From positions 1 through 40,047 of the forward strand of contig CAKZTD010000124.1 of NCBI GenBank assembly GCA_937921595.1: a DNA stretch of 40,047 nucleotides. Direction: 5' to 3'. Within the stretch, counting starts at the first letter, position 1, and the number at the start of each line of letters is the position of its first letter. A program made the position numbers and the translations under genes. This DNA is from an uncultured Saprospiraceae bacterium. Its GTDB lineage: Bacteria > Bacteroidota > Bacteroidia > Chitinophagales > Saprospiraceae. Below the pieces are notes generated by a model. It saw nothing but the letters and a program-made list of their open reading frames with translations. It was not told where the DNA came from and searched no databases. Of this stretch, positions 31,106-38,844 are shown one piece after another.

Positions 31106-33505
31106 ATGAAAAATATAAAAATAAAAATCGATTTAAAATTAGGGATAATGTTGGCCATGATCGGTTGCGTTTTAAATGTAAACGCTCAAGAACTTTCCCA
31201 AACTATCAAAGGGAAAGTGATTGATGCGGATTCTAAAATGGAATTGATTGGGGTCAATGTTTTGGTAAGAGCAAATGAAGAGCTGATTGGTTCGACTACC
31301 GATTCGGAAGGTCTTTTTAAAATGAAAAATGTTCCCGTTGGTCGGCATAACATTGAGGTTACTTATCTGGGCTATGAGCCAGCGGTTTTAAAAGCGGTTT
31401 TATTGACAAGTGGAAAAGAGTTGTTTTTAAATATAGAATTGACGGAATCGACACTTGATCTGAAAACCGTAGTCGTGACTGCAAAGCATGATAAAACTAA
31501 AACGATTAATGAAATGGCGACGGTGAGTGCTCGTTCTTTTTCGGTAGAAGAAACCAGTCGTTATGCTGCTGCTTTTAATGATCCTTCGAGAATGGCTCAG
31601 AATTATGCGGGGGTGACTATCTCTGGTGGTTCTAGTGATTTGTATAATGAAATTATTGTTAGAGGAAACTCTCCGAGAGGAGTCTTGTGGAGATTAGAAG
31701 GAATTGAAATACCGAACCCAAATCATTTTGGAAGTATGGGGAATTCTGGTGGAGCAATCAGTATGTTGAGCAGTAGTACTTTGAGTAATTCTGATTTTTA
31801 TACAGGAGCTTTTCCATCAGAATTTGGAAATGCAACCTCTGGCGTTTTTGATCTCAATATGAGAAATGGAAATAGTGAGAAAAGAGAATACGCTTTTATG
31901 TTCGGTGCATTAGGAATTGAATTGGCGGCGGAAGGACCTTTTTCTGAAAACTCAAATGCTTCTTATCTGGTTAATTATCGTTACTCGACGCTTTCTGCTT
32001 TGGAGGCAGTTGGCTTGAGTCCAACAGGTGACGTTTTACCAAAGTATCAGGACCTTTCTTTTAAAATAAACCTTCCGACTGAAGATGCTGGGGTGTTTTC
32101 GATCTTTGGATTAGGAGGTAAAAATTCAGCGTATTTTCAACCAGAGCGAGACTCGTCTAGTTGGGATGATGAAGATGATAAATATGGTTTTCAAGAGAAT
32201 CAAACGGTCGGAACAATTGGTCTTTCTCATCGGTATTTGTTGACTAATAAAAGTTATATCAAAACCGTAGCTGTTGCTTCGCATGAAGGATATGTTGACA
32301 ACGAATATTGGTATGATGAAAACCAAAACTATCGACAGATCGTTGAGGAAGAAAATACTTTTAAAAATAATACCTTCAGGATTACCTCGTCTTATACCAA
32401 TAAATTAAATGCAAGAAATACGTTTAAAACAGGAATCATTTTAAGTCACTTAGATTTTAGTTTTGATGCGAAGTATAATGATGATGATATTTTAAAAACC
32501 TATTTGAAGAACAAAGGGAATACTCAAATGCTTCAGGCTTATGCCCATTGGAAATATCGTTTTAATGAAAAGGTAACGCTTAATTCTGGAGTGCATTATA
32601 CTCGATTCTTTTTAAATGGAAATCAATCCATTGAGCCAAGGGCTGCATTGAAATGGCAGTACAATCCTAAGGCTTCCTTAAGTGCTGCGATTGGAATTCA
32701 TAGTAAGCCGGAGCATGTTGCTTTTTATTTAATAGAAGAGACTGTCGGTGATAATGAGACTCGGAAAACACCGAATAAAGGTTTGGATATTGTGAAGTCG
32801 ATGCACGCTGTGTTGGCTTACGATCGAAAGTTGGGAGATAATTTACAATTGAAGGCAGAATTGTATTATCAACACTTATATGATGTACCGATTGATGCAG
32901 AACCAAATAGCTTTGGGTCGATTATTAATGTAGCCGATATATGGGATATCCTTGGACCTGGAGAAGCGAATAATAATGGAACAGCAAGAAACTATGGGTT
33001 GGATTTGACACTCGAACGGTTTTTTAATAATGGATACTATTTTATGTTTACAGGTTCTCTTTTTGATTCAAAATATACTGCTCAAAATGGAAAAGAATAC
33101 AACACTCGATACAATTCAAATTTCCAAACCAATCTTTTAGGTGGAAAAGAATTTAAAGTCGGAAAATCAAAAAAGAGCATTTTGGGAATCAATGGAAAAA
33201 TTCTTTTCGCAGGAGGTAATCGACAAACTCCAATCGACCTCGATGCTTCTATTGACGCAGGAGAAACAGTAAGAGATTGGGACAATTATTTAGGAGATCA
33301 AGCGCCAGCATATTTCCGCTTTGATATTGGAATGAGTTACAAAATTAATAAAAAGCGAATGACGCACACGATTGGAATAGATGTGCAAAATGTTACAAAT
33401 CGCCTGAATGTTGATTTTTCAGTTTTTAATCCGAATACGAATAAAATTATGAATTATTATCAGACCGGATTGTTTCCGAATTTTAATTATAGGATTGAGT
33501 TTTAA
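31106..33505 (+). CDS. TonB-dependent receptor with carboxypeptidase-regulatory-like N-domain
   Basis: A 799-residue outer membrane receptor. I start at ATG 31106, giving a clean signal peptide (ending NVNAQ); an in-frame TTG nine codons earlier is unlikely. Residues about 30-108 are the CarboxypepD_reg-like beta sandwich (IKGKVIDADSKMELIGVNVL, TYLGYE). The plug follows (about 130-260): NEIIVRGNSPRGVLWRLEGI, then IPNPNHFGSMGNSGGAISML and FDLNMRNG. The rest is barrel, closing with NFNYRIEF, whose last residue is the expected Phe. It has no STN domain and no SusD-like partner next to it, which sets it apart from polysaccharide loci and from classical Fec transducers. The imported ligand is unknown. 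It sits in the ECF/FecR cluster. Confidence 0.92.
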   Translation: MKNIKIKIDLKLGIMLAMIGCVLNVNAQELSQTIKGKVIDADSKMELIGVNVLVRANEELIGSTTDSEGLFKMKNVPVGRHNIEVTYLGYEPAVLKAVLLTSGKELFLNIELTESTLDLKTVVVTAKHDKTKTINEMATVSARSFSVEETSRYAAAFNDPSRMAQNYAGVTISGGSSDLYNEIIVRGNSPRGVLWRLEGIEIPNPNHFGSMGNSGGAISMLSSSTLSNSDFYTGAFPSEFGNATSGVFDLNMRNGNSEKREYAFMFGALGIELAAEGPFSENSNASYLVNYRYSTLSALEAVGLSPTGDVLPKYQDLSFKINLPTEDAGVFSIFGLGGKNSAYFQPERDSSSWDDEDDKYGFQENQTVGTIGLSHRYLLTNKSYIKTVAVASHEGYVDNEYWYDENQNYRQIVEEENTFKNNTFRITSSYTNKLNARNTFKTGIILSHLDFSFDAKYNDDDILKTYLKNKGNTQMLQAYAHWKYRFNEKVTLNSGVHYTRFFLNGNQSIEPRAALKWQYNPKASLSAAIGIHSKPEHVAFYLIEETVGDNETRKTPNKGLDIVKSMHAVLAYDRKLGDNLQLKAELYYQHLYDVPIDAEPNSFGSIINVADIWDILGPGEANNNGTARNYGLDLTLERFFNNGYYFMFTGSLFDSKYTAQNGKEYNTRYNSNFQTNLLGGKEFKVGKSKKSILGINGKILFAGGNRQTPIDLDASIDAGETVRDWDNYLGDQAPAYFRFDIGMSYKINKKRMTHTIGIDVQNVTNRLNVDFSVFNPNTNKIMNYYQTGLFPNFNYRIEF

Positions 33506-33613
33506 AGAAAAAAATCTGTGAAACTCTGGATTAAAAAAAATAAGGGTGAATTATTTTGAATTAAATATTTTAAAACAGCCTCCCGTTTTTTGGAGTGCAA
33601 AAAATTAAAAGTT

Positions 33614-34345
33614 ATGATCAGAAATTATTTGTTTTTTACGGTTTGCCTGATTTTAATGTTAGGTACAGGTTGTGGTCTAAATGATGACGAAGGTTTATTT
33701 GATTGTGAAAAAGGAGAAGGAGTAATCATCTCTGAAGAACTACTGCTTAATGATTTTACAAAGATTAAATTGAAAATTTCTGGTGATGTATATTTGACAC
33801 AAGGCAGTGAGCAAGAAGTCATCGTCGAAGGTCAGCAGAATATTATTCACCAATTGGACTTGGATGTAAATGGAGAAACTTGGGAAATTGAATTTGATGA
33901 CTGTGTCAAAGATTATGATGATTTGAAAATCTACATCACAATGCCTGAGATTAAAGAGCTGAATATCTCTGGATCAGGTATGATCTATGGTGAAAATGAT
34001 TTTGATCTTGGTGATGTTCGTTTCCGGATTTCTGGTTCTGGAGATATTGATGTAGTTGCTGATGCTGAAGATATTGACGCCAAGATTTCTGGTTCTGGAA
34101 AAATTAAACTGGCTGGTTCCGCAGTAAGTTTTGATGTGAAAATTTCTGGCTCTGGCGATTATCGAGCCTTCGGAATGGATACTGATAAAGGAGAAATTGA
34201 GATATCAGGTTCGGGAGAAGCAGAGGTGATGGTTGATGAAGAATTGGACGTTGATATTTCTGGAAGCGGAGATGTTTACTATAAGGGAGAGCCGGAGTTG
34301 CGAATAGATATTTCTGGCTCGGGGGATGTGTTTGATGCGAATTAA
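33614..34345 (+). CDS. Head-GIN-domain (DUF2807) lipoprotein with ISGSG repeats
   Basis: A 243-residue lipoprotein of the DUF2807/GIN family. I start at ATG 33614, which places a lipobox (MLGTGC, then GLNDDEG) properly; a TTG at 33590 is in frame but less likely. After an acidic segment the protein is a right-handed beta-helix-like stack with seven copies of ISGSG at a spacing of about 19-20 residues, from about residue 115 to the end, plus one degenerate copy (LKISGDVYL). It is strongly acidic throughout, so calcium binding is plausible. The last gene of the sigma/FecR cluster, it is likely shown on the outer membrane. DUF2807 proteins have been called putative adhesins, but no function is established to my knowledge. 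Confidence 0.85.
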   Translation: MIRNYLFFTVCLILMLGTGCGLNDDEGLFDCEKGEGVIISEELLLNDFTKIKLKISGDVYLTQGSEQEVIVEGQQNIIHQLDLDVNGETWEIEFDDCVKDYDDLKIYITMPEIKELNISGSGMIYGENDFDLGDVRFRISGSGDIDVVADAEDIDAKISGSGKIKLAGSAVSFDVKISGSGDYRAFGMDTDKGEIEISGSGEAEVMVDEELDVDISGSGDVYYKGEPELRIDISGSGDVFDAN

Positions 34346-34357
34346 AACAGAGGTGAG

Positions 34358-34403
34358 ATATAAGAAGTGAGCTGTGAGGAATTCACAGTTCACTTCTTAT
34401 TTT
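34358..34403 (+). terminator. Terminator of the sigma/FecR cluster
   Basis: A long stem, AAGAAGTGA-GCTGTGA (34362-34377) with TCACAG-TTCACTTCTT (34383-34398), one mismatch, loop about five bases, followed by ATTTTT. The left arm is of the GTGAG-rich type seen after other genes of the cluster. Confidence 0.8.
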
Positions 34404-34410
34404 TAATGCT

Positions 34411-35382
34411 TCAATACTGTGCTTTATTTACAATCTCTTTTTTGAAAAACTGTAAGCAACTATCCATCATGTCATTGAATTGAGGATTTGCTTTTGGAGC
34501 CGTTTTTGGGCCTTCCTTTTGACGAGTGTTTAGTTTAATTGCCGTGTCAAGTGGGAGTTCTGCATGTGCTACATTTTGCGAAACTAAAAAAGCGATTCCC
34601 TTTTCGACAGACTGCTCAAGAAGCTGAACGATTCCTTGAACCATGGCTGATTCATCATGGACAGAGTGTGCTGCGAAAACTGGTTGTGTGATTTTTTTAC
34701 CTTTCGAAAGTTTTTGATTTTCCCGAATGACTTGGCCGAGTTCTAGTGCTCCAAAATACGGGAAGGTTGGATACTTGTATGGATCACGACCGATACCAAG
34801 GATCGTACCGTCTGTCATTTTTGTGATGCTTTGTAAAAACGAAAAACGACTAACCTCTTTGACCATTTTTACATCAATAGCTCCTGAGAAAAGAAACAAT
34901 CCTCCTTGAATCATTTCAGAATCTCTAAGGATTTTATTATAACTCAAAGCTCCTCCGGTAGAAAAACCTCCGACTGAAATTCGCTTTCCGAATTGCTGAG
35001 CAATCTGTACCGCATTGTCGATTTCTGTTCGCCATTTAGAATCTAAGTTTTCATCTTGCATCGCTTTGTCTGGATCTTTGAGGCCATGACCAGGAAGCAG
35101 TGGTAGTACCACATTTAGCCCGATATTGAAAAATCGTTTAGCAACAGCTTCCATATAAAATGGAGAATCCGAAAGCCCGTGAGTGAGTATGATAACATCC
35201 TTTGTTACTTTTCCATGATGTAAAATTCTAGGGGAATTACCTTTCTTAATTTTAGAAGATTTTATAAAACAACAAGCTTTGTTATTCTCGATTGTTTGGT
35301 GGTCAATTTTTGCATTGCCAAGACGATTGTTGTAATGAACTTGGAAATCTTCTATTGCTTTTTGGATGTTTTTTGAGGCCAT
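34411..35382 (-). CDS. Alpha/beta hydrolase of unknown substrate
   Basis: A 323-residue cytoplasmic alpha/beta-hydrolase; I start at ATG 35382 because the frame upstream has only a TTG. Motifs in order: oxyanion-hole strand VIILTHGLSDSPFY, LLPGHGLKDP, the nucleophile elbow GGFSTGGALSY (catalytic Ser), the acid loop FAAHSVHDESA and the final His in NVAHAELPLD. This is the monoacylglycerol-lipase/esterase type of layout. No signal peptide is visible, unlike the neighbouring envelope genes. It runs towards the sigma/FecR cluster and shares the gap with the terminator of that cluster. The substrate cannot be read from the sequence. Confidence 0.85.
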   Translation of the reverse strand: MASKNIQKAIEDFQVHYNNRLGNAKIDHQTIENNKACCFIKSSKIKKGNSPRILHHGKVTKDVIILTHGLSDSPFYMEAVAKRFFNIGLNVVLPLLPGHGLKDPDKAMQDENLDSKWRTEIDNAVQIAQQFGKRISVGGFSTGGALSYNKILRDSEMIQGGLFLFSGAIDVKMVKEVSRFSFLQSITKMTDGTILGIGRDPYKYPTFPYFGALELGQVIRENQKLSKGKKITQPVFAAHSVHDESAMVQGIVQLLEQSVEKGIAFLVSQNVAHAELPLDTAIKLNTRQKEGPKTAPKANPQFNDMMDSCLQFFKKEIVNKAQY

Positions 35383-35533
35383 TGGCTTTTTGTTTTGTTT
35401 TAGAAATGAAATAACGGAAGCTAGTATTAGGAGCAATATCTAGAACAACTTCTTTTCGTATGAGTCAAGATATAAATAATTCGACGTAAAACATCTGGAT
35501 ATTTTTTTTAAAAAATTATTCAGGTTCTCGATC

Positions 35534-36919
35534 TTACTTTCCAAGCCTTGCAAACCATTTCGTCATAATGTTTTCTGCAGGTTTATTTTGTGGGGTAAAG
35601 CTGATATTCTTTCGTTCTTCTTTTTTGCTCTTCTTTCTTCCATGTGAAGTTTGCCATTGCCAAAAATGAACACCAGCAAACCATTCCTTGTCCCAGAATG
35701 TTTGAAAGAAAGCTTCATAGCAATTTGCTTGTGTTTTGAAACATACTTTTTTATAAAGCCCTTTAAGGTTGTCAGGCCATAGCCAGGGTTCTATTCCTGA
35801 ATCTTCTGTGCTTTTGTAGCCCAATTCAGAAAATAAAACTGGTTTATTATATTTTTTATAAAGCCCCTCAATTTCTTTGATGTGTTTTTTCCAGCCTCTT
35901 TTTAAATTTCTGACAGAAGGCTGGTTTTTTTGAGTAAGCGGAAAATAAGCTTGTATTCCAATGTAATCCAATTGGTCCCAGAAGGTAACGTCGGTCATCT
36001 CTTTATTCCAATTTGCTGCGTATGTTATTTTTCCAGAATAGATTTTTCTAGCATCGGTGATTAGTTGAGACCAAAATTCAGGATGCTCATTTACTGTTGT
36101 GTGCAATTCAGTGCCAATACAAAAAAGATCGGCGTTTACGATCTCACACATACGTGCGTAATGAAGAATGAATTGCCGATAACTTTCTGACCAGCGTTGC
36201 CAACCCGCTTCTGTTTTCTGAGAAATATCTGAACGCCATTTTCCGGATGAGGTGCTCATCCAGATGTGCGGTTTTATCATGATATGGAATCCTTTACTTT
36301 TTAACCTTTCAACCTTCTCAATATACATGGTGTCACGGCGATTCCATTTGGTATAATCGGTGTCTTTTCTTCCAATCGTTTCGGTGTCGTAATTTTCTTG
36401 CCATCCGAAAGGAACCAAAGTAACCCATTCTATATTTGTACTGAGCAATTCGTTGAGTACTTCGTCATTCATTTCTCTTCTATCGAATACGTGCATGCCC
36501 CTATGTTTTTTGTCGATTGCATAACGATTCTGAATCGTATCTTTTGTGTTGTTAAAAGAATCATCCCAAGTGTAATTGTATTCTTCGGGTTGAGTATACC
36601 AGTTTGAAAAACCTAAAGCGGAAAAGAAAAAAGCAACAGGTAGAATGACAGTGAAAGAAAAACGTTTTAAAAAAATAAGTGGGCTATGTTTTTTCCAAGA
36701 GAAGAATAAATATTTTGACAAACGGAAAATCAGATAAGGAGCCATAAGGAATACCCAGCCAATAGGATTGACCCAAATCTCTTTTGCAATATATGGAAGA
36801 AAATCTTTGATATCTTCAATAGAGCCATTGATATAAAGAATGATGGTCGTAATAATCAGGAAAACCAAAAAGGTTCCGGCAATCCATAATCCAAAATTTC
36901 GGATGAGTTTAATATTCAT
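35534..36919 (-). CDS. Membrane-anchored glycoside hydrolase, GH113-like
   Basis: A 461-residue protein with three N-terminal membrane segments (about 9-32, 44-68 and 83-108) followed by a TIM-barrel glycosidase domain (about 135-450) of the GH113 type, a family known for beta-mannanases. The proposed acid/base Glu271 (LFCIGTELH) and nucleophile Glu365 (VLFSELGY) are in the positions expected for clan GH-A, and the strand motifs IMIKPHIWM, DYIGIQAYFP and FAGVHFWQW also fit. The catalytic part should lie in the periplasm, held to the inner membrane. Many GH113 members of Bacteroidota are soluble or lipoproteins, so the three-helix anchor is a point of note. There is no sugar-utilisation cluster around it. 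Confidence 0.82.
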   Translation of the reverse strand: MNIKLIRNFGLWIAGTFLVFLIITTIILYINGSIEDIKDFLPYIAKEIWVNPIGWVFLMAPYLIFRLSKYLFFSWKKHSPLIFLKRFSFTVILPVAFFFSALGFSNWYTQPEEYNYTWDDSFNNTKDTIQNRYAIDKKHRGMHVFDRREMNDEVLNELLSTNIEWVTLVPFGWQENYDTETIGRKDTDYTKWNRRDTMYIEKVERLKSKGFHIMIKPHIWMSTSSGKWRSDISQKTEAGWQRWSESYRQFILHYARMCEIVNADLFCIGTELHTTVNEHPEFWSQLITDARKIYSGKITYAANWNKEMTDVTFWDQLDYIGIQAYFPLTQKNQPSVRNLKRGWKKHIKEIEGLYKKYNKPVLFSELGYKSTEDSGIEPWLWPDNLKGLYKKVCFKTQANCYEAFFQTFWDKEWFAGVHFWQWQTSHGRKKSKKEERKNISFTPQNKPAENIMTKWFARLGK

Positions 36920-37009
36920 TTTATTTTTCGGGTATCTAATTTTTAAATTGCTATTCGCGCCTCTAAAATTACCAATAATTTTCTATTTTCACAGTTGAAA
37001 AATTACTTT

Positions 37010-37690
37010 ATGAATTATCGATGGCTTTTATTTGATTTAGATAATACTCTTTATGATTTTGATGCTGCTTCGCATTTTGCTTTACATCAAACTTTAGAAG
37101 AGTATGGAGTAGATCCTAGTTCAGGGAATAAAGAGATTTATTACGATATTAATCATTCTTGCTGGACTGCCTTTGAAAACGGAGCTATGGATTTTAAAAC
37201 CCTACGGAATAAAAGATTTGAGCTTTTTGTCAATGAGATAGGAGTGAATGCTGATGCGAGTGGGATGGGGAATCGTTATTTGAAGTTGTTATCAGAGACA
37301 GATTTTAAAATTGAAGGAGCGATGCCTTTGCTTGATCATCTGGAGCCAAATTATAATCTAGTGGTTGTAACCAATGGGCTAAAAGAAGTGAAACGGCCTC
37401 AGCTTTCCAAGCCTGAAATTTCTAAATATTTCAAGGCAATTATTATTTCAGAAGAGATTGGAATCGCTAAACCTCACGAGGGCTTTTTTGATCATACTTT
37501 TAATACGATTGGAAGTCCTGATAAATCAGACGTGATTATTATCGGAGATAATCTAAATTCAGATATTCGTGGAGGTCAGGATTATGGGATTGATACTTGT
37601 TGGTTTAATCCAAATCAAAAAAACAATGCGACAGACGTAAAACCAACTTTTGAAATTGATACTTTGGACCAGTTGCTGAAGATTGTTTAG
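37010..37690 (+). CDS. YjjG-family HAD nucleotidase
   Basis: A 226-residue HAD phosphatase. ATG 37010 is the start that places the nucleophile motif normally (LLFDLDNTLYDF, Asp9 and Asp11). Motif II is VVVTNGLKE, motif III the Lys in EEIGIAKPHEGFFD and motif IV IIGDNLNSDIRGG; together with the helical cap domain these fit the YjjG family, which removes phosphate from non-canonical pyrimidine nucleotides and so keeps modified bases out of DNA. A role in nucleotide clean-up is the likely call but the substrate is not proven by sequence. It is divergent from the GH113-like gene. Confidence 0.88.
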   Translation: MNYRWLLFDLDNTLYDFDAASHFALHQTLEEYGVDPSSGNKEIYYDINHSCWTAFENGAMDFKTLRNKRFELFVNEIGVNADASGMGNRYLKLLSETDFKIEGAMPLLDHLEPNYNLVVVTNGLKEVKRPQLSKPEISKYFKAIIISEEIGIAKPHEGFFDHTFNTIGSPDKSDVIIIGDNLNSDIRGGQDYGIDTCWFNPNQKNNATDVKPTFEIDTLDQLLKIV

Positions 37691-37696
37691 TTTTTC

Positions 37697-37742
37697 ATAA
37701 GTCTTGATTAACCGTTTTCTAATTTAGACTTTCCCTTTTTTT
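37697..37742 (+). terminator. Terminator after the HAD gene
   Basis: AAGTCT (37699-37704) pairs with AGACTT (37726-37731) and ATTA (37707-37710) with TAAT (37720-37723) across a two-by-two internal loop; TCCC and seven T follow. It reaches into the end of the convergent membrane-protein gene. Confidence 0.55.
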
Positions 37743-38224
37743 AATTTCTGCAAATAAAAAGAAGCTCTATAATCATTCAATAATCCTAAGCACAATAGGA
37801 TAGCAGATTGGACAGAAAGTCCTACGCCAAAGCCTAGAGCAAGTTCGCTCCAGTTTCCAAAAGCCCCCATCAAGACGAAGAACAAGCCAACTAAAAAACT
37901 TACCATTTTAAAGGGCTTGCTTTTTTGAGCTTTTTGACAATCCTTTTCAATTTCTACGGTTTCTCTCTTTATAAAAGTAGCATTATCTTTTTCAAACTCT
38001 GCCATTTTTCGTTCTGTTTGATTTTGTTCAACTAAGAGTGTCCAAAAAGCTTTTAATATATAACCAATAGCGAAGCCGCCAAAGGTTACTAAGATTCCTG
38101 CTCCAAAATCTCCCCATTTTGCAATAGAAACAAAACCTGCCATAAAACTAATGATTGAAATGAAAACGAGCCAGATTGCCTCCTTGAATTCAGCTTTATA
38201 GAAGGATTCTACGTGTTTTATCAT
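37724..38224 (-). CDS. Small integral membrane protein of unknown function
   Basis: A 166-residue membrane protein that I do not recognise. ATG 38224 (MIKHVESFY) is the likely start; the frame extends to a TTG further up. It has four hydrophobic segments, two near the start (IWLVFISIISFMAGFV and GAGILVTFGGFAIGYIL) and two near the end (MVSFLVGLFFVLMGAF and LALGFGVGLSVQSAILLCLG). Between them is a charged loop of about 50 residues rich in Glu and Lys (RKMAEFEKD to IEKDCQKAQKSKP) that is probably cytoplasmic. No catalytic motif is visible. It converges on the HAD gene with 33 bases between the stops. Confidence 0.7.
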   Translation of the reverse strand: MIKHVESFYKAEFKEAIWLVFISIISFMAGFVSIAKWGDFGAGILVTFGGFAIGYILKAFWTLLVEQNQTERKMAEFEKDNATFIKRETVEIEKDCQKAQKSKPFKMVSFLVGLFFVLMGAFGNWSELALGFGVGLSVQSAILLCLGLLNDYRASFYLQKLKKGKV

Positions 38225-38381
38225 GATAAAAGTGATTTTTGTTATAAAGTCGGAATAAAATCGCAAATATTATTTTCTTCTAAAATATTGATTTACAATA
38301 ATTTAGGAGTAATAAATTAAAATTAAACCAATAAAGTTATATTTTGTAATCAAAAAAGATACTTTTTATAACAATTGTGCG

Positions 38382-38389
38382 TATATTTG
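38382..38389 (+). promoter_or_regulatory. Likely -7 promoter box of a short transcript
   Basis: TATATTTG is an exact match to the Bacteroidota -7 consensus TAnnTTTG. Transcription would begin near 38396, 33 bases before the 12-codon frame and about 125 bases before the end of the terminator at 38.5 kb. No clear -33 TTG is present. Confidence 0.5.
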
Positions 38390-38428
38390 TATTGTGTTTA
38401 GTAGTTAAATCCCCAAAATTATAAAGCA

Positions 38429-38467
38429 ATGAAAACAAATAAAACTACTAAACATACTATTAAGTAA
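38429..38467 (+). CDS. 12-codon micro-ORF in a short terminator-bounded transcript
   Basis: A tiny frame, MKTNKTTKHTIK then TAA, lies between a -7 promoter box and a good terminator. It has four Thr and four Lys in twelve residues. No Shine-Dalgarno sequence precedes it, as for most genes of this phylum, but the A-rich context is suited to Bacteroidota starts. It could be a leader peptide, a true small protein, or chance within a small RNA; I cannot choose from sequence alone. No Thr or Lys biosynthesis gene is nearby. Confidence 0.35.
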   Translation: MKTNKTTKHTIK

Positions 38468-38489
38468 TAGTGCTAGTGATGGGTTGTTA

Positions 38490-38525
38490 AGAGCTCTGGT
38501 TTAAAACCAGAGCTTTCTTTTTTGT
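38490..38525 (+). terminator. Terminator of the short transcript
   Basis: AGCTCTGG (38492-38499) and CCAGAGCT (38507-38514) form a perfect stem that can be extended by TTT/AAA into the loop. It is followed by TTCTTTTTT. There is no conventional gene between it and the previous one on this strand. Confidence 0.85.
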
Positions 38526-38844
38526 ACCCAAAACCTTTAGACTCTTGCCTCCGGTTCTTAGTCACTAAGCGAATAAGAGCTTATAACTAGTCATTGGATT
38601 ATGTAGGCTTTTTAATAGCTTCTCCTTCTTTAAAGTGCTGTTAAGGTCAATAAGTAAACTTACACTTTATATTTTACTTGTCACAAATAGACCTCGATTC
38701 TAAAGATGCATCTAGATTTATTGGCTCTTTGGAATAGTATTAGATATAGAAGAACCGTCTTCTAATTTCCAAACCCAAAGTTTCACAATACTATTTTTTA
38801 GTGTTCCCTCACACAAAATATTTTGTAACCCTTAGCATGCCCTT
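38526..38844. other. Upstream region of the TPR gene
   Basis: About 320 AT-rich bases with no gene. A perfect 14-base palindrome, ACAAAATATTTTGT (38813-38826), ends 18 bases before the ATG and could be an operator. I see no clear TAnnTTTG box on the plus strand. Confidence 0.4.

Noticed and set aside
26722-34345. Reading the sigma/FecR cluster as a polysaccharide utilisation locus
   Set aside because: There is no SusD-like lipoprotein and no glycoside hydrolase within it; the GH113-like gene is outside, on the other strand and behind a terminator.
38264-38266. TTG start that would lengthen the small membrane protein by 14 residues
   Set aside because: The added residues do not improve the first membrane segment, and an ATG at 38224 gives a normal start.
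38382-38525. Thr-rich frame as a threonine operon leader
   Set aside because: No threonine biosynthesis gene follows; the next gene is a TPR sensor.
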